Assembly: GCA_015152525.1 (NCBI GenBank)
Contig: SUTU01000006.1
Location: forward strand, 1 to 39,985
Length of the DNA: 39,985 nucleotides
Reading direction: 5' to 3'
DNA from: Cyanobacteria bacterium SIG28
Lineage (GTDB): Bacteria > Cyanobacteriota > Vampirovibrionia > Gastranaerophilales > Gastranaerophilaceae
Below are positions 1-5,979 of this stretch, in pieces (position 1 is the first letter of the stretch; each line of letters begins with the position of its first letter). The notes beneath the pieces were generated by a model, which had not been told where the DNA came from, made no database searches, and saw only the letters and a program-made list of their open reading frames with translations. The position numbers were made by a program, and so were the translations under genes.

Positions 1-117
1 GGTTATGGGTTGAATTTACCTTTACCAATTTTAGAACTCTTAGATATCAATCCTGAAACTGATTTGCTGGAAATAAATTTAGAAGAAAGAGATTTAAAAA
101 TCAAAAAAGCTATATAA
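1..117 (+). CDS. AbrB/MazE-like antitoxin, C-terminal fragment
   Basis: The window opens inside a reading frame that encodes 38 residues before a TAA stop. The visible part reads GYGLNLPLPILELLDINPET, then LLEINLEERDLKIKKAI. This fits the swapped-hairpin AbrB/SpoVT/MazE DNA-binding domain, in which a GNSxGIRIPK-like strand is followed by LxxLGIxxGDxVEI and a final IKKA. Such proteins are usually antitoxins that repress their own operon. Substitutions (N-L-P-L-P for R-I-P-K) make this copy divergent. No toxin gene follows; the next 650 bases are repeats. Any toxin partner, if there is one, must lie upstream or be missing. The N-terminus is outside the window. Confidence 0.6.
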   Translation, partial: GYGLNLPLPILELLDINPETDLLEINLEERDLKIKKAI

Positions 118-194
118 TTTTAAAATAAAATGTAGTATGATATGTATTTATATACATTTTTTTGTAAAAAGTATCTGATAAATAAACAAATCCT

Positions 195-290
195 GTCATT
201 GCGAAATTTTTTAGTTTGAAACAATCCAGCTGGTTGGCGTTAAAATTAGCTTGTCGTCATCCTCAAAACGTTAGTTTTGGGGATCCAGCC
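195..290 (+). repeat. Palindromic repeat pair, copy A1
   Basis: Two adjacent hairpin units. Unit 1 (195-230) starts GTCATTGCGAAA and ends GAAACAATCCAGC, with ATTG pairing to CAAT around AAA/TTT. Unit 2 (256-289) has stem ATCC (259-262), T, CAAAAC (264-269), loop gtta, GTTTTG (274-279), G, GGAT (281-284). Both units begin GTCAT and end ATCCAGC. The layout resembles the Neisseria dRS3-type ATTCCC...GGGAAT repeats and other REP-like elements. No coding potential. Confidence 0.75.
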
Positions 291-308
291 AATTGAAATA
301 TCATTAAA

Positions 309-410
309 TAAACAAATTCTGTCATTGCGAAACCTTTTTAGTTTGAAGTAATCCAGCTAGATTGTCATTCTCAAACCGTAAGGTTTGGGAATCCAGCTAT
401 TTGTTAAAAA
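309..410 (+). repeat. Palindromic repeat pair, copy A2
   Basis: Unit 1 lies at 321-356 (GTCATTGCGAAACC, then GTTTGAAGTAATCCAG). Unit 2 has stem ATTC (367-370), T, CAAACC (372-377), loop gtaa, GGTTTG (382-387), G, GAAT (389-392), followed by CCAGCTATTTGTTAAAAAATATG. This copy is nearly identical to the one at 5700-5810, including the flank that runs into the T-rich element at 405. The A and B elements therefore travel, or were duplicated, as a composite. Confidence 0.8.
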
Positions 411-612
411 ATATGTACTTTTTTTCTTCTTTATTTGCGAATCAAAGAAGCGTAGGGTGGGAAATGTGAATAAATGTGGTATTTGAATATGATATAAAAT
501 TCATTCCCACCTCAAAAGAAGAAAAGACGCAATTGTTTTTTACGTCTTCGCTTCGCTCAGCCGTTTTTGAGGGTTCGGTTTCACCGAATTTCTTTTGTCC
601 ACTTTTATGGGT
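405..612 (+). repeat. Dispersed element B, copy B1 (interrupted)
   Basis: This element matches copies at about 5800-5945 and 9663-9822. Its left arm GTACTTTTTTTCTTCTTT (415-432) should pair with an AAAGAAG... right arm. Here only AAAGAAG (444-450) remains before a foreign stretch of about 60 bases (451-513). Homology resumes at AAAGAAGAAAAGACGC and continues through a hairpin TTCGGT (574-579), ttc, ACCGAA (583-588), then a T-rich tail and ATGGGTACACTTCA. The short reading frames across it are not conserved between copies and look like chance frames. Confidence 0.75.
451..513. mobile_element. Small inverted-repeat insert inside element B1
   Basis: About 63 bases that have no counterpart in the other two B copies and replace the right arm of their long hairpin. 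The ends carry an inverted repeat: GGTGGGAA (456-463) against TTCCCACC (504-511), extended imperfectly by TGAAT/ATTCA. The interior is AT-rich and non-coding. It could be a very short MITE-like insert or simply local rearrangement. No target-site duplication is obvious. Confidence 0.35.
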
Positions 613-623
613 ACACTTCACCC

Positions 624-712
624 CCACCCTTATGACGCCAAGCCGGTAGTCCTGACCAATCAACCCCTACATTTACCCCACCCTTATGACGCCAAGCCGG
701 TAGTTTTGACCA
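624..712. repeat. 35-bp tandem direct repeat, period 54
   Basis: CCACCCTTATGACGCCAAGC followed by CGGTAGT and TGACCA occurs at 624-658 and again at 678-712 with only two C/T differences. The intervening 19 bases are unrelated. The repeat sits between element B1 and the start of the sensor-kinase gene, so it falls in or just upstream of that promoter region. Function unknown. Confidence 0.8.
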
Positions 713-776
713 TCCTCCAAAAAATATATATTTTTTTATTATTTCCTTTATTCTCATTTTTTGTTATTATATTTGT

Positions 777-2786
777 ATGACAAAATTTTTGTTGATTAGC
801 GAGGATAGTGAAAAAGAAAATATTATCAAAGATGTCTGTTCATCAGATGAAGTTATTACTTCTGTTGATGAAGTTTTGATTTTTGATATTTTGAAAGTTG
901 AAGAACCTGATATAGTGATTATTGACGGTGATTTCAAATCTATTGATTTAAAACCGCTTTGTCGAAAAATTAAACAATTTCCGGTTATAGTTTTAATGAT
1001 TATGGGTGAAACTTTTCATAATAAAGATATTACACATAATGTTAATCTTTTTATTAAATCTCCTATTGATAAAAATTTGTTATCTGCAACAATTGATTCC
1101 AGCTTAAAAACACGTCAAACATTGTTAAAGATGACTAAGTCTAACCAAGAATTGGCAAGAAGCTTATATCAACTTAACGTTTTATATGACACAAGTTCTC
1201 AATTAGCAGGCTCTTTGGATAAGGATAAGCTTTTAAAAATTATGACAGAAGGGATTGAAAAATCTTTAAACTTTGAGCTTTCTTGCACCTTGATGTTTCG
1301 TTCTGACAGAGAACCTGTTTTGTTGGTAAATTCACTTTATAAGGTTTCTGACAGATTATTAGAAGCCCTAAAATTACGGGCAATTTTGAGCTATAAATCT
1401 TTATTATCAGACCCGCCTTTTGATATTAAAATAGGAAACCTAAAAATAGAAAAAACTATTAAACATAATATCCAAGAGTACGATTTTTCTGTTTTGAGAT
1501 ATGATAATATGTTTGCACCTATTATGCTAAACGATGAATTTTTTGGATTTACGGAAATATATCGTGAAAAACCTTTTACTACAGAGGATGCGACTTGTTT
1601 TCAAACCCTTGTTCAGCAAGTAACAATACCTCTTAAAAGTGCATCTTTTACACAAGAGTTGAAAGCAACAAACAGAAAGTTACAGAAATTAGAACGGTTA
1701 AAATCTGAGTTTATCTCTATAGTATCCCACGAATTGAGAACTCCGCTTACTGCAATAAAAAATGCTATGGATATAATTCTTAGCGGTAAAGCAGGAGATA
1801 TGACTGAAAATATTCAAAAATTTGTAACGATGGGAAAACGCAACGCAATAAGATTGACAGGAATAGTTAACGATTTGTTAGATATTTCAAAAATCGAAGC
1901 CGGTAAAATGGATTTCAAATTTGAGCTTACTCATATTGAACCGGTTATAGAAGTTGTTAAAAATAATCTTGCGGAAGTTGCTCGAGAAAAAGAGTTAACG
2001 ATAAAATATGTTGCCGGTGATACAGCCGAAGTTTATGCTGATTCAAATAGGATTGAACAAGTTTTGACAAATCTTGTTTCTAACGCTATTAAATTTACAC
2101 CAAATGCAGGTGAAATAGAAATAACTTCTAAAATAGTTAACGCAAGAGATTTGCAGTATGACCATTGTTTTGAAGAAGATATAAAAAATCTTAAAGGAAA
2201 TTATTTACAAGTTTGTGTTGAGGACCATGGTATCGGTATTGAACGCAAAGATTTAAACCATGTTTTTGATAAATTTGCGCAAATTGAAAATTCACTTTCA
2301 CGTCAAGTAGGTGGTTCAGGTTTGGGATTACCGATTGCAAGACAGTTAATGGAATCTCATAATGGTGCGATTTGGTGTGATTCTGAGATTAATAAAGGTT
2401 CAAGATTTTATTTTGTTATTCCTGTAGCGAATGATAAAAGTAATTTTAACATGATAAAAAAACAGCTTATTCAAAAAGCTCGTTCAAGCGGGAATACTGT
2501 TGCTATTATCAAAATTAAATCAACAAAAACAGTGATAGAGAATTTGATAAGAGAAGAAAATCTTTTAAACAAAACATATATGTCAAATTCTTTGATAGAA
2601 GATGACGGAATGGTAGCATCTTTATCAATGGTTGTTGTTGATGGTGATAAACCTTCTGCTGAGTTTTTGAAAAAGAAAATAGATTCTTTAACTTTACAAA
2701 AGAAGAATGTTTACGGAGAATGTGATATAATGTATTCATACGAGATTGAAGGGGATACGCATGAAAAAGATTCTTATAGTAGATGA
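777..2786 (+). CDS. Sensor histidine kinase with receiver-like N-terminus and GAF-like domain
   Basis: A 669-residue cytoplasmic kinase with no membrane segment. Residues 1-110 look like a receiver fold, with possible phosphoacceptor D50 in DIVIID but a poor N-terminal acidic pocket, so it may be a pseudo-receiver. A coiled linker follows, then a GAF-like sensor region (about 140-290). The HisKA H-box is FISIVSHELRTP with H318. The HATPase has N436 (N box), DHGIGI (483-488) and GGSGLGL (512-518). Residues about 555-669 form an extra domain I do not recognise. The gene overlaps the response regulator by 26 bases, so the two are presumably partners. No Shine-Dalgarno precedes ATG 777; a TATATT (768-773) lies just upstream, so the transcript may start close to the ATG. 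Confidence 0.9.
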   Translation: MTKFLLISEDSEKENIIKDVCSSDEVITSVDEVLIFDILKVEEPDIVIIDGDFKSIDLKPLCRKIKQFPVIVLMIMGETFHNKDITHNVNLFIKSPIDKNLLSATIDSSLKTRQTLLKMTKSNQELARSLYQLNVLYDTSSQLAGSLDKDKLLKIMTEGIEKSLNFELSCTLMFRSDREPVLLVNSLYKVSDRLLEALKLRAILSYKSLLSDPPFDIKIGNLKIEKTIKHNIQEYDFSVLRYDNMFAPIMLNDEFFGFTEIYREKPFTTEDATCFQTLVQQVTIPLKSASFTQELKATNRKLQKLERLKSEFISIVSHELRTPLTAIKNAMDIILSGKAGDMTENIQKFVTMGKRNAIRLTGIVNDLLDISKIEAGKMDFKFELTHIEPVIEVVKNNLAEVAREKELTIKYVAGDTAEVYADSNRIEQVLTNLVSNAIKFTPNAGEIEITSKIVNARDLQYDHCFEEDIKNLKGNYLQVCVEDHGIGIERKDLNHVFDKFAQIENSLSRQVGGSGLGLPIARQLMESHNGAIWCDSEINKGSRFYFVIPVANDKSNFNMIKKQLIQKARSSGNTVAIIKIKSTKTVIENLIREENLLNKTYMSNSLIEDDGMVASLSMVVVDGDKPSAEFLKKKIDSLTLQKKNVYGECDIMYSYEIEGDTHEKDSYSR

Positions 2787-3132
2787 CGAGCAGGATATTG
2801 TTGAAAGCCTGAAATTCGTTCTCGAAGTATCAGGATACGTGTGTTATACTGCATTTAATGGCGAAGATGGGTTAAGACTGGCGAAAGAAATTATGCCGGA
2901 CTTGATTATTCTGGATGTTATGATGCCTAAAATTAATGGTTATAAGATTAGTCGTTTATTAAAATATGATAATAAGTATAAGGATATTCCGATAATTATG
3001 GTAACAGCACGTTCGCAATTGGAAGACAAAGCGATTGGTGAAGAAACCGGTGTTAATGAATACATTACAAAACCTTTCGAACTTGATGTTATTGTAAAAA
3101 AAGTTGAGGAATATTTAGGGAAGGAGAATTAA
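2761..3132 (+). CDS. Single-domain response regulator (CheY-like)
   Basis: A 123-residue stand-alone receiver. D8/D9 form the acidic pocket, D52 is the phosphoacceptor (LIILDVMMP), T82 and K104 (TKPF) complete the active site. There is no output domain, so it should act by binding a partner, as CheY and Spo0F do. ATG 2761 is chosen over a TTG at 2746 because AAGGGG sits at the right distance before it and the protein then starts MKKILIVDDE. The start lies inside the 3' end of the kinase gene. The downstream pseudo-PilB suggests a motility or secretion target, which is inference. Confidence 0.93.
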   Translation: MKKILIVDDEQDIVESLKFVLEVSGYVCYTAFNGEDGLRLAKEIMPDLIILDVMMPKINGYKISRLLKYDNKYKDIPIIMVTARSQLEDKAIGEETGVNEYITKPFELDVIVKKVEEYLGKEN

Positions 3133-3134
3133 TT

Positions 3135-3386
3135 ATGGGAAAAATTTTCGGTATTTCAGATTTACCGGTGTCTACAATTGAAACTGCTTTAAAAGGTGTA
3201 ACTCTTGAAGCGCCTAAAGTTTTTTCTGAAGCTGGTGGAAAAGTTGATGCTTTGAGCAAAAATTTCAATGCTTGTGATGAATTTGTTGCACAAAACAAAA
3301 AAGTTGTATCAAACCCTTTTGTTAAAGCTCGTAACGGAATTGGCAAATTAATGCAATCTTTTAGCAAAGTAGAGAAAAAATCATAA
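3135..3386 (+). CDS. Small protein of unknown function
   Basis: An 83-residue protein starting MGKIFGISDLPVSTIETALK. AAGGAG (3121-3126) lies 8 bases before the ATG, only two bases separate it from the response-regulator stop, and the next gene begins 3 bases after its own stop. It is therefore almost certainly translated as part of the operon. It has no signal peptide or membrane helix. The composition is Lys/Ala/Val-rich with a predicted helical centre and a basic tail (SFSKVEKKS). I do not recognise the family. Its position between a CheY-like protein and a PilB-like ATPase makes an adaptor role conceivable but unproven. Confidence 0.75.
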   Translation: MGKIFGISDLPVSTIETALKGVTLEAPKVFSEAGGKVDALSKNFNACDEFVAQNKKVVSNPFVKARNGIGKLMQSFSKVEKKS

Positions 3387-3389
3387 AAT

Positions 3390-4772
3390 ATGGAAACTAT
3401 TAATAATAAGACATTAGAAAAACTGAAATATGAACTCGTTCGTGATGGAATTGTTTCTTATGAAACATTAGAAAAAGCGGAAGAGCTTGCTAATGTTCAA
3501 AATATTAATATTGGTCAGGCGCTTATTAATTCAGGGATTTTAAATGAAGAAACTCTTCTTAAATTTTTAGAATCTAAACTTCATATTCCTTATGTAAATC
3601 TTGAGGATTATAATCCTGATCCAAAATGTTTCAACTATGTTGCATTTGCAGATGCAAGAAGATATAGAATTATACCGCTTTTTAAAATAGAAGAAGTTTT
3701 GACTGTTGCAATGGCTGACCCTTTGGACTTGTTTGCTATTGATAAGATTATTGAAACTGCAGAATGTTCAATTGAGCCTGTTATTGCTTCTGAGCAAAGT
3801 ATTGTTCGTAAAATTGACGAATATTATAAAGTTGCAGATACAGTTGATAACATAACTATAGCTTCTAATATTCAGGATTTTGATTGGACAGAAGAACTTC
3901 ATAAAGAAGATTCCGGCGAAGAACATATTCAAAGAGTAATTCGAGCAATATTAAAACAAGCTATTATTGAGGATATTCATGAGCTTAACTTTGAACAAGT
4001 TGAAGAAGGGTTGAAGGTTATATTCAAACAGAATGGTGAAATTCTTGATAAAGGTGTTATTCCTTCTATTTTGAATGCGTCTTTTGTTTCTAAACTTAAG
4101 GTGTTATCTAATCTTGACCCTACAGTTTGTGAAATTCCACAACTTGGCAAATTGTGTTTTAAGGTTGAAAATACAATACTTATTGCGTCAATTTCGTCTT
4201 TTCCTACAATTATGGGTGAAAGAATTTCGTTAAAAATTTATAAACCGCCGGCGGTTTTGGATAAGATTATATCTGACGAAAAACAGCGTTCAATATTGCT
4301 TAATGCTGTAGAAAAACCTGGTATTATCTTGGTTTGCGGTTCACCTTTGAGCGGTAAAACTCATATTATTTATTCTTTGTTAATGGAAACAACTGAAATT
4401 AAAAAGAATATTATGACTATTGAATCAATTGCAAAATATGATTTGAAGCATGTTAATCAATGTGAATTGAACGAAAATATCGGATTTAACATGGATAAAG
4501 CTCTTAGATTTGTAGAGTTTCAATCACCTGATATAGTTTATCTTGAAGGGATTAAAACTCGTGAAGCTTTTGAGTTTTTATCAGAGCTTTATTATAACGA
4601 TAAAACGGTTATTACTGAGTTTATGGCAAATAATATGACTGACTTAAGACAAAAACTCGCTTTTGATGATTTCCAAACTTTCAAAAGTCTTGTTTCTTGT
4701 TTGGTATTTATTCATTCTCGTGAGAGTATTGAAGTTTTTGATAAAACAACTTTACAAAAATATTTGGCTTGA
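3390..4772 (+). CDS. Degenerate GspE/PilB-family ATPase
   Basis: A 460-residue protein with the GspE/PilB architecture. Residues 10-145 form an MshEN-type N-domain (NIGQALINSGILNEETLLKF...IPYVNL), a fold that binds c-di-GMP in some homologues; the usual Arg of RxG is Asn here. In the ATPase half (about 175-460) the Asp box keeps DIH (195-197) and Walker A is intact, GSPLSGKT (317-324). The Walker B region reads PDIVYLEGIKT where working enzymes have PDIxxVGEIRD, so Gly and catalytic Glu are transposed. The His box reads TEFMANN and lacks His. The tetracysteine zinc motif is absent and the protein is about 100 residues shorter than PilB. It probably binds nucleotide but hydrolyses it poorly. 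ATG follows the preceding stop after 3 bases with a weak ribosome site, suggesting translational coupling. Confidence 0.8.
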   Translation: METINNKTLEKLKYELVRDGIVSYETLEKAEELANVQNINIGQALINSGILNEETLLKFLESKLHIPYVNLEDYNPDPKCFNYVAFADARRYRIIPLFKIEEVLTVAMADPLDLFAIDKIIETAECSIEPVIASEQSIVRKIDEYYKVADTVDNITIASNIQDFDWTEELHKEDSGEEHIQRVIRAILKQAIIEDIHELNFEQVEEGLKVIFKQNGEILDKGVIPSILNASFVSKLKVLSNLDPTVCEIPQLGKLCFKVENTILIASISSFPTIMGERISLKIYKPPAVLDKIISDEKQRSILLNAVEKPGIILVCGSPLSGKTHIIYSLLMETTEIKKNIMTIESIAKYDLKHVNQCELNENIGFNMDKALRFVEFQSPDIVYLEGIKTREAFEFLSELYYNDKTVITEFMANNMTDLRQKLAFDDFQTFKSLVSCLVFIHSRESIEVFDKTTLQKYLA

Positions 4773-4775
4773 TAA

Positions 4776-4855
4776 ATTGTGTGAAATCTTTTTAGGTTGA
4801 AGCAATCCAGTCGGATTGTCATTCTCGTGCGTAAGCACGGGAATCCAGCTATTTG
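4776..4855 (+). repeat. Palindromic repeat pair, copy A3
   Basis: This begins right after the pseudo-PilB stop. Unit 1 (4776-4810) is a decayed version, ATTGTGTGAAATC then GGTTGAAGCAATCCAG. Unit 2 has stem ATTC (4821-4824), T, CGTGC (4826-4830), loop gtaa, GCACG (4835-4839), G, GAAT (4841-4844), then CCAGCTATTTGTTAAAAAA. The flanks and loop equal copies A2 and A5, but the stem is completely different and still perfectly paired. It may also act as the operon's transcript end. Confidence 0.8.
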
Positions 4856-4900
4856 TTAAAAAACGCATGGATAAAATATAATATAAATAATCATTCAATA

Positions 4901-4934
4901 AGCTGGATCCCCAGCCTTCGGCTGAGGATGACGG
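4901..4934 (-). repeat. Palindromic repeat unit, copy A4 (inverted)
   Basis: A single unit-2 hairpin in the opposite orientation to its neighbours. Read on the plus strand it is GCTGG, stem ATCC (4907-4910), C, CAGCC (4912-4916), loop TTC, GGCTG (4920-4924), A, GGAT (4926-4929), then GACG. Read on the minus strand it has the family frame CGTCATCC...GGATCCAGC. With A3 it forms an inverted pair about 100 bases apart. The rest of 4856-5035 shows nothing else I can interpret. Confidence 0.75.
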
Positions 4935-5035
4935 TAAGCCAGTAAGAGCCACCAACCAATCAAAATACCTTTACCCCTAAAGTAATTTGGCTATTTTCAT
5001 TATACAGACAAGTTAATCGGCTATCAGATTATAAA

Positions 5036-5377
5036 TTATTTTTTATACCAAGGTTTAAAAGAATTGATGGAATTTGTTAAGTTATCAAAATTGCCGTCAA
5101 AATTAATACACCTATCATCAATGTATACCCATGCTAATTCTTTATTACTTGTAATGTCATCAAATAAATTATCAATATCGTTTTCAATAAGCCATTTAGT
5201 AGCAAGAATTTTATTTCTTGTCGTAAAAAGTTTTAAATCAAACTCAATAGCGAGTTTTTCTAAAAATTCCTTAGCTCCCAGTTTTATTGGTGGTATAAAA
5301 TCTTTGTCAAACTCACCTTTATATTCATTTAACACACCGTCTAAATCAATTAATATTGTTTTTTTAAAAGTTTTCAT
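5036..5377 (-). CDS. Small HAD-superfamily hydrolase
   Basis: A 113-residue single-domain HAD protein. Motif I is ILIDLDGVL, with the nucleophile/acid pair D11 and D13; motif II is the Thr of LFTTR (52-53); a basic residue in the ATKWL helix could serve as motif III; motif IV is YIDDR (D87/D88). There is no cap domain, so the substrate may be large or a phosphate on a macromolecule. Similar mini-HAD proteins occur in phages and mobile regions. AAGGAG precedes the ATG by 5 bases. It is transcribed divergently from an Xre regulator across a 64-base gap packed with palindromes. Repeats flank the pair on both sides, which suggests an acquired cassette. Substrate unknown. Confidence 0.8.
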   Translation of the reverse strand: MKTFKKTILIDLDGVLNEYKGEFDKDFIPPIKLGAKEFLEKLAIEFDLKLFTTRNKILATKWLIENDIDNLFDDITSNKELAWVYIDDRCINFDGNFDNLTNSINSFKPWYKK

Positions 5378-5389
5378 AATACTCCTTAC

Positions 5390-5431
5390 TACTGGAACAT
5401 ATCCAGTAACATTATGTTACTACATCCAGTA
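5390..5431. promoter_or_regulatory. Overlapping palindromic operators between HAD and xre genes
   Basis: Perfect dyad TACTGGA (5390-5396), 5-base spacer, TCCAGTA (5402-5408). It overlaps a second perfect dyad, GTAACAT-T-ATGTTAC (5406-5420). A third TCCAGTA half-site lies at 5425-5431, just before a TAAAAT (-10-like, 5430-5435) and the xre ATG. Xre-family regulators usually bind such dyads in their own promoters, so this is the likely autoregulatory operator controlling both divergent genes. Binding is inferred. Confidence 0.7.
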
Positions 5432-5441
5432 AAATAATCAA

Positions 5442-5657
5442 ATGGATGAAAATATTTTATATAAATTGTTAGGAACGAGAATAAAATATTTAAGAGAAAA
5501 TAAAGGACTAACACAAGAAAAACTTGCTGAAAAGTCTGGGTTAAGTATTGATTATATAGGAAAAATAGAAGTTAATATTAACAAACCTGGGTTGCGAGCA
5601 TTAATTAAAATAGCAAAAGCATTAGATGTTCATATAAAAGAACTTTTTGATTTTTAA
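5442..5657 (+). CDS. Xre-family helix-turn-helix regulator
   Basis: A 71-residue Cro/C1-type HTH protein. The core is LGTRIKYLRENKGLTQEKLA, then the recognition-helix region SGLSIDYIGKIE, and a tail KIAKALDVHIKELF. It is all DNA-binding domain with no ligand or dimerisation extension, as in phage Cro, restriction-modification controllers and small antitoxins. There is no Shine-Dalgarno. A TAAAAT 6 bases before the ATG would place the transcript start at or next to the start codon, so translation may be leaderless. It probably represses itself and the divergent HAD gene through the dyads at 5390-5431. A toxin-antitoxin-like role is possible but not shown. Confidence 0.88.
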   Translation: MDENILYKLLGTRIKYLRENKGLTQEKLAEKSGLSIDYIGKIEVNINKPGLRALIKIAKALDVHIKELFDF

Positions 5658-5692
5658 AAGGATGTTTATAAACGTAATCTTTTTAAATGCTG

Positions 5693-5800
5693 TATCTGAT
5701 AAATAAACAAATCCTGTCATTGCGAAACCTTTTTAGTTTGAAGCAATCCAGTCGGATTGTCATTCTCAAACCGTAAGGTTTGGGAATCCAGCTATTTGTT
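5693..5800 (+). repeat. Palindromic repeat pair, copy A5
   Basis: Unit 1 (5716-5751) is the cleanest copy: ATTGC, g, AAAC, ctttta, GTTT, gaa, GCAAT. Unit 2 has stem ATTC (5762-5765), T, CAAACC (5767-5772), loop gtaa, GGTTTG (5777-5782), G, GAAT (5784-5787). The upstream flank, GTATCTGATAAATAAACAAA, also occurs at 171 before copy A1. It runs directly into element B2. Confidence 0.8.
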
Positions 5801-5945
5801 AAAAAATATGTACTTTTTTTCTTCTTTATTTGCGAGCCAAAGAAGAAAAAAAGTACCAAAAAAAGAAGAAAAGACGCAATTGTTTTTTACGTCTTCGCTT
5901 CGCTCAGCTGTTTTTATTTTCGGCTTTGCCGAATCTTTTTTGTCT
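5800..5945 (+). repeat. Dispersed element B, copy B2, with long hairpin and terminator-like end
   Basis: Perfect 18-bp inverted arms GTACTTTTTTTCTTCTTT (5810-5827) and its complement (5839-5856) enclose the loop ATTTGCGAGCC. After AAGAAAAGACGCAATTG, GACG...CGTC and TTCGCTTCGCTCAGC comes the hairpin TTCGGC (5919-5924), ttt, GCCGAA (5928-5933), followed by TCTTTTTTGTC. On the plus strand this last part looks like an intrinsic terminator for the xre transcript. Frames across it are not conserved in the other copies. Confidence 0.78.
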
Positions 5946-5979
5946 ATTTTCAATTTTTAATTAAACTAAGCTGAAAAAC

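Noticed and set aside
195-396. Possible CRISPR array from repeated GTCATTGCG/CAATCCAG blocks
   Set aside because: Only a few units, irregular spacing, no unique spacers of constant length and no cas genes; the units are hairpin repeats.
442-780. Two short open frames over the repeat zone (minus 442-663, plus 595-780)
   Set aside because: They run across element B1 and the 35-bp tandem repeat, are not conserved in the other B copies and have no ribosome site; they are chance frames in repeats.
2746-2760. TTG start adding MKGIR to the response regulator
   Set aside because: AAGGGG would lie inside the extension; ATG 2761 gives the standard receiver start.
3390-4772. Calling the PilB-like gene a working type IV pilus extension ATPase
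   Set aside because: Walker B Glu displaced, His box and zinc cysteines missing, and no pilus assembly genes nearby.
5757-5974. Small open frames over element B2
   Set aside because: Low-complexity Lys/Phe-rich translations of the repeat, with no start signal.
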